Shown here: positions 12,338-18,671 of the stretch, in pieces
How positions within the stretch are numbered: the stretch's first letter is position 1
How the letters are laid out: each line of letters starts with the position of its first letter
Origin: Actinomycetes bacterium
Lineage (GTDB): Bacteria > Actinomycetota > Actinomycetes > Actinomycetales > Cellulomonadaceae
NCBI GenBank assembly: GCA_023390875.1
Contig: JAEWCA010000028.1
Coordinates: forward strand, 1 to 18,671
Length of the DNA: 18,671 nucleotides
Direction: 5' to 3'
Notes under the pieces: model-generated
Databases searched by the model: none
Told to the model about the DNA's origin: nothing
What the model saw: only the letters and a program-made list of their open reading frames with translations
Position numbers and translations under genes: made by a program

Positions 12338-13846
12338 TCAGCCCCGGCTCTGCTGCTTGATCCGGTTGGTCAGCTCGGTGACCTGGTTGTAGATCGACCG
12401 GCGCTCCGCCATGAGCTCGCGGATCTTGCGGTTCGCGTGCATCACGGTCGTGTGGTCGCGGCCGCCGAACGCCTGGCCGATCTTCGGCAGCGACAGGTCC
12501 GTGAGCTCGCGGCACAGGTACATCGCGATCTGCCGCGCCGTCACCAGCACCCGCGAGCGGCTCGAGCCGCACAGGTCCTCGATCGTCAGTCCGAAGTACG
12601 CCGCCGTCTGACCGATCACCTGCGTCGCCGTGATCTCCGTCGTCTGGTCGTCCGTGATGAGGTCCTTGAGCACGATCTCCGCGAGCGACAGGTCCACCTG
12701 CTGGCGGTTCAGGTTCGCGAACGCCGTCACCCGGATCAGCGCGCCCTCGAGCTCCCGGATGTTCGTCGAGATCTTGCTCGCGATGTACTCCAGCACGTCC
12801 GGCGGCGCCTGCAGCTTCTCGCTGCCGGCCTTCTTGCGCAGGATCGCGATACGGGTCTCGAGGTCCGGCGGCTGGACGTCGGTGATGAGACCCCACTCGA
12901 ACCGCGAACGCATCCGGTCCTCGAAGCCGTTGAGCTGCTTCGGCGGCAGGTCGGACGTGATCACGACCTGCTTGTTCGCGTTGTGGAGCGTGTTGAACGT
13001 GTGGAAGAACTCCTCCATCGTCTGTTCCTTGCCCTGCAGGAACTGGATGTCGTCGATGAGGAGCACGTCGACCTCGCGGTAGCGGCGCTGGAACGCACCC
13101 GCCTTGCCCTCCGAGATCGAGTTGATGAAGTCGTTCGTGAACTCCTCCGAGTTCACGTACCGCACGCGCACGCTCGGGTAGAGGTTCTGCGCGTAGTGGC
13201 CGATGGCGTGCAGCAGGTGCGTCTTGCCCAGACCGGAGTCGCCGTAGATGAACAGCGGGTTGTAGGCCTTGGCCGGCGCCTCGGCGACCGCGACCGCCGC
13301 CGCGTGGGCGAACCGGTTGGAGCTGCCGATGACGAACGTCTCGAACAGGTACTTGGGGTTGAGGCGCGCGGGCTCGGCGGCCTGCTTGCGGCCGGGAACG
13401 GTGCTGTCGCTCACCGCCATGAGGCGACGGCCGGCCTCGAACGCCGGGACGTCCTCGCGCAGGTCGTCGTCGTGCACCACGGACAGGTCCGGACGCTCGA
13501 CGGGGGCCGGGCTCTCGTAGCCGTCGGCGCGCTGGTCCGTCGACGGCGGCAGGACGCGCAGCGCCGGGGGAGCGTCCTCGACGATGTCGGGGTCGACCGT
13601 GATCGCGAAGCGGGCCTCGCGCTCGAGCGCGTCGCTCAGAGCGTCGGTGACCTCGGAGCGGACCCGCGTCTCGAGGTAGTCCTTGGTCAGGTCGTTGCCG
13701 ACCGCGAGGAGGAGGGTGCCGTCGAGAAGGCCCAGGGGGCGTGCCAGCCGCACGAACGCGATCTGGCGCGGCGTGATGTCCGGGCTGCCCTCGAGGGTCG
13801 ACACCACATGACCCCAGACACGGGCCAGCTCTTCGTCCTGTGACAC
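12338..13846 (-). CDS. dnaA: Chromosomal replication initiator protein DnaA
   Basis: A 502-residue AAA+ initiator that binds DnaA boxes and opens oriC. Domain I is about 1-90, followed by an acidic, Pro-rich linker (domain II) to about 160. Domain III has Walker A GDSGLGKT at 202-209, Walker B LLIDDIQ at 262-268, sensor I TSDL near 297-300, an Arg-finger segment FEDRMRSRF near 308-316 and NIRELEGAL at 362-370. Domain IV carries the box-recognition signature [11 protein letters not shown] at 461-471. The GTG start at 13846 is preceded by GAGGTAGGA. Two perfect DnaA boxes lie just upstream, pointing to autoregulation. It is divergent from rpmH and separated from dnaN by oriC. Confidence 0.99.
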   Translation of the reverse strand: MSQDEELARVWGHVVSTLEGSPDITPRQIAFVRLARPLGLLDGTLLLAVGNDLTKDYLETRVRSEVTDALSDALEREARFAITVDPDIVEDAPPALRVLPPSTDQRADGYESPAPVERPDLSVVHDDDLREDVPAFEAGRRLMAVSDSTVPGRKQAAEPARLNPKYLFETFVIGSSNRFAHAAAVAVAEAPAKAYNPLFIYGDSGLGKTHLLHAIGHYAQNLYPSVRVRYVNSEEFTNDFINSISEGKAGAFQRRYREVDVLLIDDIQFLQGKEQTMEEFFHTFNTLHNANKQVVITSDLPPKQLNGFEDRMRSRFEWGLITDVQPPDLETRIAILRKKAGSEKLQAPPDVLEYIASKISTNIRELEGALIRVTAFANLNRQQVDLSLAEIVLKDLITDDQTTEITATQVIGQTAAYFGLTIEDLCGSSRSRVLVTARQIAMYLCRELTDLSLPKIGQAFGGRDHTTVMHANRKIRELMAERRSIYNQVTELTNRIKQQSRG

Positions 13847-13897
13847 GTCCTACCTCGGCTGTTCGATCGCGGGTGCTCGAGTCTCGCACGCCGGGAG

Positions 13898-13918
13898 TTG
13901 TCCACACACTTGTCCACA
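13898..13918 (+). promoter_or_regulatory. Pair of perfect DnaA boxes upstream of dnaA
   Basis: TTGTCCACA occurs exactly at 13898-13906 and again at 13910-13918, 12 bp apart in the same orientation and 52-72 bp upstream of the dnaA start codon. The pair matches the actinobacterial consensus perfectly and probably mediates autoregulation of dnaA by its own product. Confidence 0.88.
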
Positions 13919-14082
13919 CCTGTGAGCGGCGGTCCGCCGCGTCGTGCTCGGTCACCACGCGTCTGCATGGGGACGAGCACCCTCCGCGTTCCACAGATGT
14001 GGGCAGCGGCACGACGACGGACGATGCTAGTCGCCGGGCGTCGCGCGGTGGAGGGCCCTGACCGGGTGACCTCCTGACGCAT

Positions 14083-14112
14083 TTGACCGGCTGCGACCCG
14101 GCCGCGTACCGT
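14083..14112 (+). promoter_or_regulatory. Likely rpmH operon promoter
   Basis: TTGACC (14083-14088) and TACCGT (14107-14112) are separated by 18 bp, a good match to the actinobacterial housekeeping sigma consensus. It would drive rpmH, rnpA, yidD, yidC and jag, leaving a leader of about 140 nt. Confidence 0.65.
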
Positions 14113-14258
14113 GGGTCAGCCTTCCTGACGGCTCCTGCTGGCGCGCCCTGACGCCGATCGCACGCACCGCGTGTGTTCCCGGAGCGGTCGAGCCCGGCGA
14201 CAGACCAGGCCCCGCGCGGACTCGCGCGAGGCCCAACCCGAAGTAGTTGGAGACTCTC

Positions 14259-14396
14259 GTGAGCAAGCGCACCTTCCAGCCGAACAACCGGCGCCGCGCC
14301 AAGACGCACGGCTTCCGCCTGCGCATGCGCACCCGTGCGGGCCGCGCGATCCTCGCCGCGCGTCGCCGTAAGGGCCGCGCGGAGCTCTCGGCCTGA
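14259..14396 (+). CDS. rpmH: 50S ribosomal protein L34
   Basis: A 45-residue, very basic ribosomal protein with the invariant L34 pattern: [20 protein letters not shown] at 3-22 and [20 protein letters not shown] at 24-43. It starts with GTG at 14259 preceded by TTGGAGA. It is the first gene of the plus-strand unit, 11 nt ahead of rnpA, and is divergent from dnaA as in most bacteria. Confidence 0.98.
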   Translation: MSKRTFQPNNRRRAKTHGFRLRMRTRAGRAILAARRRKGRAELSA

Positions 14397-14407
14397 CCTC
14401 AGCGTCG

Positions 14408-14773
14408 GTGCTGCCCGCTGCGCACCGCATGCGCCGCGCTGCCGACTTCGAGCAGGCGGTGCGACGCGGTGCGCGCAGCGGACGGGACACCCTCGTGGTG
14501 CATCTGACGACCAGGACCGACCCCGGAGCCGATGGCCCGGTGGTCGGTCTTGTCGTGTCCAAGGCGGTCGGCACGGCCGTGACACGGAACCTCGTCAAGC
14601 GACGCCTGCGGGCGTTGGTGCGCGACCGTCTCGGGGCGCTCCCGCCGGACGCCGGCGTGGTGGTGCGGGCGCTGCCCGCTGCCGCGGTGCGTCCGTACGA
14701 GGACCTCGGCGCCGACCTCGACTCCGCTCTCGACGGTGCCCGGCGGCGGTACGCGCGCCGAGCCCAGGCGTAG
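14408..14773 (+). CDS. rnpA: Ribonuclease P protein component
   Basis: A 121-residue protein subunit of RNase P, which with the catalytic RNA matures tRNA 5' ends. It begins [20 protein letters not shown], the usual N-terminus, and has the family's basic RNR helix [13 protein letters not shown] beginning at residue 60, preceded by SKAVGTAVT. The GTG start at 14408 lies 11 nt after the rpmH stop. The C-terminal end is basic. The gene overlaps nothing and is 7 nt ahead of the chosen yidD start, so rpmH, rnpA and yidD are cotranscribed. Confidence 0.97.
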   Translation: MLPAAHRMRRAADFEQAVRRGARSGRDTLVVHLTTRTDPGADGPVVGLVVSKAVGTAVTRNLVKRRLRALVRDRLGALPPDAGVVVRALPAAAVRPYEDLGADLDSALDGARRRYARRAQA

Positions 14774-14780
14774 TCGTCCC

Positions 14781-15083
14781 ATGACTCTCGGACGAGTGGC
14801 CCACCTGATCGTGCGCCTGCCCGCTCAGGTGCTGCTCCTCCTGCTCCGCGGCTACCAGCAGTTCATCTCGCCGATGACACCGCCGACCTGCCGGTTCTAC
14901 CCGTCGTGCTCGCAGTACGCCGTCATCGCCGTGACCCGTCATGGCGCGGTCTACGGCACCTGGCTCGCCGCGCGACGGCTGCTCCGCTGCCACCCGTGGA
15001 ACCCGGGCGGCGTGGACGACGTTCCCCCAGCACGGCCGCACCACTCGCACCGTCACATCGACGTGGCACCGTCAGCCCACTGA
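14781..15083 (+). CDS. yidD: Membrane protein insertion efficiency factor YidD
   Basis: A 100-residue small membrane-associated protein that aids insertion of proteins by the YidC/Sec machinery. It shows the full family signature: [20 protein letters not shown] followed by SQYA, then [18 protein letters not shown], with conserved cysteines in RFYPSCS and LLRCHPW. An amphipathic or hydrophobic N-terminal helix covers about 8-21. The ATG at 14781 was chosen because it starts just before the conserved domain; an in-frame GTG at 14736 would overlap rnpA by 38 nt. The ribosome-binding site is weak, so translation is probably coupled to rnpA. The His-rich C-terminal tail is not conserved. Confidence 0.95.
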   Translation: MTLGRVAHLIVRLPAQVLLLLLRGYQQFISPMTPPTCRFYPSCSQYAVIAVTRHGAVYGTWLAARRLLRCHPWNPGGVDDVPPARPHHSHRHIDVAPSAH

Positions 15084-15119
15084 CCCCAGCACCGATCCAC
15101 CACCGAGGAGCTCTGCCAC

Positions 15120-16241
15120 ATGTCGTGGTTCGACGGTCTGCTCAAACCGATCATGGTTGTCGTCGCGGCGATCATGGTCTGGTTCCACTCGCTGCTCTCC
15201 GACCTGGGGCTCGACCCCGACGGGGGCGCCGCATGGTCGCTGTCGATCGTCGGCCTCGTGATCGTCATCCGGATCCTGCTGATCCCGCTGTTCTTCAAGC
15301 AGATCAAGGCGTCCCGCGGCATGCAGATGCTCGCGCCCGAGATGCAGGCGATCCAGAAGAAGTACAAGGGGAAGACCGACCCCGCGTCCCGTGAGGCCAT
15401 GAGCCGCGAGACGATGGAGCTCTACCGCAAGCACGGCACGAACCCGTTCGCGTCCTGCCTGCCCATCCTGCTCCAGTCGCCGATCTTCTTCGCGCTCTTC
15501 CGCGTGCTCAGCTCGCTGCCCGCACTGGCCGACGGCACGTACCCCGGTGGCGACCACATCGGGCCCATGACCCAGGAGCTCGCCGCGTCGGCGGAGTCCG
15601 CGACGATCTTCGGTGCCCCGCTGTCCGGCACCTTCATGCAGGCCGGCGACAACTGGCACATCCGCGTCGTCACGATCGTGCTCATCGTCGCGATGTCCGC
15701 CACGACGTTCCTCACGCAGCGCCAGCTGACGATGAAGAACATGCCGCCCGCCGCGCTCCAGGGCCCCATGGCGCAGCAGCAGAAGGTGCTGCTCTACGTC
15801 CTGCCGCTGATCTTCGCGTTCTCCGGCGTGAACTTCCCGATCGGTGTGCTCATCTACTGGACCACCACCAACCTGTGGTCGATGGGCCAGCAGTTCTACA
15901 CGATCCGACGCATGCCGGCCCCCGGCTCCCAGGCCGAGAAGGCCCTGCTCGAGCGCAAGGCTCGCAAGGCCGCCGCCCGCGGGGTCATCGCCGAGACCGA
16001 CGACGCCGCCCCCCGCGCCGTCATCGTCGAGGACGCGCCGCGCACCGGGCAGCGCCAGCAGCCCAAGCGCAAGGACCGCAACAAGGCCCGACCCGCAGGC
16101 ACGCCCGGCCCGACTCCATCAGGCTCCGGCGGCGGCTCGAGCCCCTCGTCCTCGTCGACGCCCCGTTCCACCGGCCCCGACGACGACGGCCCCGGCCGGT
16201 CCAAGCCGTCGTCGAAGACGCCGACCAAGCCCAAGAAGTAG
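15120..16241 (+). CDS. yidC: Membrane protein insertase YidC/Oxa1
   Basis: A 373-residue insertase that places proteins into the cytoplasmic membrane, alone or with SecYEG. Hydrophobic segments lie at about 8-28, 40-60, 112-133, 180-200 and 224-256. The conserved Arg of the hydrophilic groove is R51 in VIRILLIPLFFKQIK, followed by the cytoplasmic hairpin (MQMLAPEMQAIQKKYKGK) and NPFASCLPILLQSPIFFALF. There is no lipoprotein signal at the N-terminus. The C-terminal 100 residues are a Gly/Ser/Pro/Lys-rich tail ending in lysines, probably disordered and ribosome-contacting. The ATG is preceded by GAGGAG at 15105-15110. It follows yidD by 36 nt and precedes jag by 31 nt. Confidence 0.98.
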   Translation: MSWFDGLLKPIMVVVAAIMVWFHSLLSDLGLDPDGGAAWSLSIVGLVIVIRILLIPLFFKQIKASRGMQMLAPEMQAIQKKYKGKTDPASREAMSRETMELYRKHGTNPFASCLPILLQSPIFFALFRVLSSLPALADGTYPGGDHIGPMTQELAASAESATIFGAPLSGTFMQAGDNWHIRVVTIVLIVAMSATTFLTQRQLTMKNMPPAALQGPMAQQQKVLLYVLPLIFAFSGVNFPIGVLIYWTTTNLWSMGQQFYTIRRMPAPGSQAEKALLERKARKAAARGVIAETDDAAPRAVIVEDAPRTGQRQQPKRKDRNKARPAGTPGPTPSGSGGGSSPSSSSTPRSTGPDDDGPGRSKPSSKTPTKPKK

Positions 16242-16272
16242 CGCACGCGCAGCTGATCCGATCGGAGACCCC

Positions 16273-16785
16273 ATGACGTCAACCTCGCCGGACGCCCCGG
16301 CCGAGTCGTCCAGCACCAAGCGCCTCGAGGAAGAGGGCGAGATCGCGGCGGACTACCTCGAGGAGCTCCTCGACATCGCCGACCTCGACGGTGACATCGA
16401 CATCGACATCGACCACGGCCGCGCCGCCGTCGAGATCGTGTCCGAAGACCCCGCCGACCGCTCGCTCCGGCGCCTCGCCGGACGTGACGGCGAGGTGCTC
16501 GACGCGCTCCAGGAGCTCACCCGCCTCGCCGTCCAGACCAAGACGGGGGAGCGGAGCCGGCTCATGCTTGACGTCGCCGGCTACCGGGCTGCCCGCCGCA
16601 CCGAGCTCGTCGCCGTCGCCGAGACCGCCATCGCCAAGGTGCGCGAGTCCGGCGCTCCCGTCGCGCTCGCTCCCATGAACCCGTTCGAGCGGAAGGTCGT
16701 CCACGACACCGCCGCTGCCGCCGGGCTCGTGAGCGACTCCGAGGGCGTCGAGCCGGCTCGGCACGTGGTGATCCGGCAGGCCTGA
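16273..16785 (+). CDS. jag: Jag/KhpB RNA-binding protein (KH and R3H domains)
   Basis: A 170-residue cytoplasmic RNA-binding protein of the Jag/KhpB family. After an acidic stretch, a KH-like domain covers about 22-95, with GRDGEVLDALQELTRLAV at 70-87 standing where the KH loop is expected. The R3H domain follows, from YRAARRTELVAVAE to the diagnostic MNPFERKVVHD (135-145) and SEGVEPARHVVI. The separate Jag-N domain of firmicute proteins is absent, which is normal in actinobacteria. The ATG lies 31 nt after yidC and is preceded by GGAGA. It is the last gene before the terminator. In relatives rsmG normally follows; here it does not. Confidence 0.95.
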   Translation: MTSTSPDAPAESSSTKRLEEEGEIAADYLEELLDIADLDGDIDIDIDHGRAAVEIVSEDPADRSLRRLAGRDGEVLDALQELTRLAVQTKTGERSRLMLDVAGYRAARRTELVAVAETAIAKVRESGAPVALAPMNPFERKVVHDTAAAAGLVSDSEGVEPARHVVIRQA

Positions 16786-16806
16786 CGGGCTCTGCTCTCG
16801 TACTTC

Positions 16807-16850
16807 CGACCAAGGGCGGTGCACCGTGAGAGGTGCGCCGCTTTTGGTCG
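16807..16850 (+). terminator. Intrinsic terminator of the rpmH-jag unit
   Basis: CGACCAAGGGCGGTGCACC (16807-16825) and the arm at 16832-16850 form a 19-bp stem with three G-T wobbles and a GTGAGA loop, starting 21 nt after the jag stop. The inner 10-bp GC-rich stem is followed by TTTT at 16842-16845, as expected of an intrinsic terminator. The wobbles are only possible in the plus-strand RNA, so it acts mainly in that direction. Confidence 0.85.
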
Positions 16851-17197
16851 TCTCGTAGGGAGCCTCCGCGGTGTGGCGGCGGTGGTGCTGGCGCGGTAGG
16901 TCGGTGCGGGCGTGGTGTCGCGTCGGGCAGGTTCTCGTACTTCGTGCTGGGTGCCGCTCTCGCGGGTTGGTGCGGTTTCCCAGAGGACGGGGCGACGGGA
17001 CGACGGCGGAACCGGCATTTGGGGCCCGGGAGCGCCGGGTGGCCGGGCCATAGCGGCGTGGGCCTCTGGCGGTCTGACAGGACGTGCAGTGGTCGCATCA
17101 GGAGTGGCGTTGGCGGCGTCGGAGTTCCGCGGTCGGGCCTGCTGTCGATGGTGGCCACTGATCGACCGGTGTCTTCGATGCCTCTGCCCGGGGACGG

Positions 17198-17213
17198 TGT
17201 TTCACGTGGAACA
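17198..17213. promoter_or_regulatory. parS: parS site 1
   Basis: TGTTTCACGTGGAACA, matching the bacterial parS consensus (GTTTCACGTGAAAC core) with one asymmetry. Flanking GG/CC extends the symmetry. It is a loading site for the CTP-dependent ParB clamp used in origin segregation. Confidence 0.93.
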
Positions 17214-17315
17214 CCGCGGATCGGTGTGGGCGATCGGGTGGCGACGGGATGCGCAGGGAGAGTTCTCGCCCCCGGGAGTTGCGCTCGCAGGCTCATCGCG
17301 GCGGCCAGATGGCGC

Positions 17316-17331
17316 TGTTTCACGTGGAACC
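17316..17331. promoter_or_regulatory. parS: parS site 2
   Basis: TGTTTCACGTGGAACC, the same GTTTCACGTGGAAC core as site 1, 118 bp further on. Confidence 0.92.
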
Positions 17332-17475
17332 TCACGTACTCGCGCGTCCTCTTCGCAGTGCACCGGCTGCGACCGCGATGGAGCGAGCCGAGGGCGGGGC
17401 GGTCTCAGGGCCTGCGCACAAGCGGCGTCTTCGATGACCGTCTCCGAGGCCGATCGTCGGGCAGCCACCTCGGGG

Positions 17476-17492
17476 CGTGTGGCGTCCACACG
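17476..17492. repeat. Perfect palindrome abutting parS site 3
   Basis: CGTGTGG (17476-17482), CGT, CCACACG (17486-17492): a perfect 7-bp inverted repeat with a 3-nt centre whose right arm shares two bases with parS site 3. It may be a chance hairpin or a second protein site. Confidence 0.5.
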
Positions 17493-17506
17493 TTTCACGT
17501 GAAACC
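17491..17506. promoter_or_regulatory. parS: parS site 3, fully symmetric core
   Basis: CGTTTCACGTGAAACC contains the exact 14-bp palindrome GTTTCACGTGAAAC at 17492-17505, the only perfectly symmetric parS in the window and so probably the tightest ParB site here. Confidence 0.94.
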
Positions 17507-17653
17507 CAGGCGTCTGTCGGTTGCGCCCGCCGATGCACTGGCGCGCGTCGGGGGCGCACCACGCCGCACAGTTCCCGCGAAGGATCAGGGCGGGCGCGTC
17601 CGAATCGGTTGGCAACCGCCGGGGTCCGCGCTCCCGGGTCGGTGCGCACCGAT

Positions 17654-17669
17654 GTGATCACGTGGAACC
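17654..17669. promoter_or_regulatory. Degenerate parS-like half site
   Basis: GTGATCACGTGGAACC keeps the central TCACGTGGAAC half of the site but has lost the left GTTT. It lies between parS sites 3 and 5 in the series, so it is probably a decayed copy. Residual ParB binding is uncertain. Confidence 0.55.
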
Positions 17670-17720
17670 GGCCCGCCCACCTTGCGCGCCGGCCAACCGA
17701 CCCCTGGCCGATTCGGAGCA

Positions 17721-17736
17721 TGTTTCACGTGGAACG
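17721..17736. promoter_or_regulatory. parS: parS site 5
   Basis: TGTTTCACGTGGAACG, with the GTTTCACGTGGAAC core intact, 230 bp from site 3 and 67 bp from the degenerate site. It is the last parS before the repeat array. Confidence 0.92.
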
Positions 17737-18012
17737 ACCCACGTTTGCGCTGGCGGCCGTCCTTGAGAGGAGGACGCGCATCGAGGCTGCAGTCGTGACG
17801 GTGGAGTCACCTGCACCAAGAACCGTCGTGGGTACGCGGGTCAGCGAGTCGCCGAGCGCGGGCCACCCATCTCGGGTGCGGGGTCGCCCGGTCCCACGCG
17901 CGGCATCTGCCGGCCGGCTGCGCCATCTGCGCCGGGCGGGGCGTCGGCACCAGAGTCGGGCCGGTGCACCGAATCACGCCGCGAGCGACGCGATCTCTAC
18001 CGCTCGGAGGGG

Positions 18013-18236
18013 GACCTGCGCGGGCGTTGCGTGAGAGGGAAAAGCTTGCCGCGCCGAGCTCTGCGGGGCGACCTGCGCGGGCGTTGCGTGAGAGGGATAA
18101 GCTTGCCGCGCCGACCTCTGCGGGGCGACCTGCGCGGGCGTTGCGTGAGAGGGAAAAGCTAGCCGCGCCGACCTCTGCGGGGCGACCTGCGCGGGCGTTG
18201 CGTGAGAGGGAAAAGCTAGCCGCGCCGACCTCTGCG
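18013..18236. repeat. 57-bp direct tandem repeat, four copies
   Basis: Copies begin at 18013, 18070, 18127 and 18184; the last is 53 bp. Each begins GACCTGCGCGGGCGTTGCGT and continues through GAGAGGGAAAAGCT to CTCTGCGGGGC. Only three variable positions separate the copies: A/T in GGGA(A/T)AAGCT (copy 2), AAGCTT versus AAGCTA (copies 1-2 against 3-4), and GAGCTC versus GACCTC (copy 1). There are no unique spacers. Since 57 is a multiple of 3, the plus strand reads as four 19-residue repeats (RPARALREREKLAAPTSAG type) within an open frame at 17964-18311, but start context and flanks do not look like a gene. I call it a minisatellite. Confidence 0.93.
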
Positions 18237-18551
18237 TCGACTGGCAGGGGATACGTGTCACGCCGCGGTCACTCCGTCGGCGGCGGCGAGGTTGCCGCGC
18301 CCGACGGGTAGGAATGTGAATTCCTGTCCTGCGACCGGGGGCCGGTCGGCCCCGTGCAGCGGTGGGGTTCGGCAGGACGAGTTGCGGGCCCTCAGGCAGG
18401 CGGAGTGGGTGGTGCGTGCCGAGTTCGGGCGCGGCCGAAGACAAGTGGTCCGGAACGGTGTGAGGTCGGCGCCCTATCGGATCGGGACCGGTACTTGATT
18501 GGGTGGCCCACCGGCCGGGAGGCGACGAACGATCTCTCAACCGTCGGAGCC

Positions 18552-18671
18552 TGACCCGCTTCTCCGGACACCTGGTCTGAGGCGATGATCGCCTCGGAGA
18601 GGAGTCCTGAATGCCTGCAGCCAAGCCGCCGGAGTTCCGGCGTCGCGCCGTGGAGCTGGCCCGCTCGGGGC
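18552..18671 (+). mobile_element. Left end of an IS3-family insertion sequence (truncated by window)
   Basis: A transposase-like reading frame starts at 18611. About 59 bp upstream, at 18552, lies TGACCCGCTTCTCCGGACAC, which begins with TG and looks like an IS3-type left inverted repeat at the usual distance from orfA. A perfect palindrome GAGGCGATgATCGCCTC at 18579-18595 lies between the end and the ribosome-binding site, possibly limiting read-through translation of the transposase. The right end is outside the window, so the boundary and target duplication cannot be verified. Confidence 0.6.
18611..18671 (+). CDS. IS3-family transposase OrfA, N-terminal fragment
   Basis: The first 20 codons read MPAAKPPEFRRRAVELARSG, which resembles the start of IS3/IS911 OrfA proteins (a PPEFRRRAVELAR helix leading into the helix-turn-helix). 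The ATG has GGAGAGGAG at 18596-18604 six bases upstream. OrfA binds the element's ends; in full elements OrfB, made by frameshifting, adds the DDE catalytic domain. The gene runs off the window, so intactness is unknown. Based on a short N-terminal match only. Confidence 0.72.
   Translation, partial: MPAAKPPEFRRRAVELARSG

Larger units (their letters stand above)
13847..14258. other. Divergent dnaA/rpmH regulatory region
   Basis: This 412-bp gap has no gene. It contains two perfect DnaA boxes near dnaA, a palindrome CCACAgaTGTGG at 13991-14002 formed by two opposed DnaA half-box cores, and the rpmH promoter at 14083-14112. The 146-nt rpmH leader that follows shows no obvious riboswitch. I could not pick a reliable dnaA promoter. 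Confidence 0.75.
16851..18551. other. Gene-free 1.7-kb region with parS sites and tandem repeats
   Basis: No frame here shows a recognisable domain, a good ribosome-binding site or the codon pattern of the neighbouring genes. Reading the parS sites in frame gives chance FHVEH/FHVKP peptides. The region contains five CACGTG-centred parS or parS-like sites (17198-17736), a 57-bp tandem repeat (18013-18236) and several small palindromes, including GGGGCCggtcGGCCCC at 18338-18353 and GGAATgtgAATTCC near 18311. I looked for rsmG motifs (GSGAGLPG-like), a ParA Walker A and ParB motifs in all frames and saw none, intact or broken. Confidence 0.75.

Noticed and set aside
14736..14780. Upstream GTG start for yidD
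   Set aside because: It would overlap rnpA by 38 nt and adds a Gly/Arg/Pro stretch not found in YidD; the ATG at 14781 fits the family length.
16833..17657. 274-codon plus-strand frame after jag
   Set aside because: No ribosome-binding site, no recognisable domain, Gly/Arg/Ser-rich, and it contains parS sites translated as chance peptides. It is not rsmG.
18013..18236. CRISPR array
   Set aside because: The units are continuous direct repeats with no unique spacers, no short repeat-spacer rhythm, and no cas genes are nearby.
18005..18240. Iteron-type plasmid origin
   Set aside because: The units are 57 bp, longer than typical 17-22 bp iterons, no Rep gene is present, and the context is clearly chromosomal.
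17964..18311. Open frame encoding four 19-residue repeats
   Set aside because: The frame exists because 57 is a multiple of three. There is no ribosome-binding site before the GTG, the flanks are not protein-like, and the opposite strand is equally open.

Overview
The window is a high-GC actinobacterial chromosome segment spanning the replication origin. Gene content and order (rpmH and dnaA divergent; dnaA-oriC-dnaN-gnd-recF-dciA-gyrB-gyrA-DUF3566; tRNA-Ile, DLW-39 peptide, tRNA-Ala) match the conserved actinobacterial origin region. Protein features such as the short gnd type, the GyrB C-loop insert and the DLW-39 peptide suggest Micrococcales, perhaps Cellulomonas or a near relative. That genus-level guess is inference.

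Layout. Positions 33-1214 hold a divergent pair, a TetR regulator and a small membrane protein, sharing a 79-bp promoter gap with an imperfect palindrome that looks like the operator. Positions 1242-1569 carry, on the minus strand, tRNA-Ala(UGC), a 39-residue DLW-39 peptide gene and tRNA-Ile(GAU). Positions 1647-11529 form one long minus-strand run of tightly packed genes: dnaN, gnd, recF, dciA, gyrB, gyrA and a DUF3566 membrane protein. Three junctions overlap or nearly touch (gnd/recF 7 nt, recF/dciA 11-nt overlap, gyrA/DUF3566 4-nt overlap). Positions 11530-12337 are oriC, with one perfect and many relaxed DnaA boxes. dnaA (12338-13846) follows, with two perfect DnaA boxes upstream of its start. 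On the plus strand rpmH, rnpA, yidD, yidC and jag run from 14259 to 16785 and end at a strong hairpin terminator.

From 16851 to 18551 there is about 1.7 kb with no recognisable gene. It carries four clear parS sites and one half-degenerate one, then four tandem copies of a 57-bp unit. At about 18552 an IS3-family insertion sequence appears to begin, with the first 20 codons of its OrfA inside the window. In most actinobacteria rsmG, parA and parB follow jag directly. Here they are absent from the window although the ParB binding sites remain. The parS cluster, tandem repeat and IS end together make this the only unusual part of the window.

Together the core genes serve initiation (DnaA, oriC, DciA), elongation and repair (DnaN, RecF), supercoiling (GyrAB), origin segregation (parS), tRNA processing (RnpA) and membrane protein insertion (YidD, YidC). 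I did not find a convincing undescribed multi-gene system. The best leads are the gene-free parS/repeat/IS segment and the TetR-membrane protein pair.
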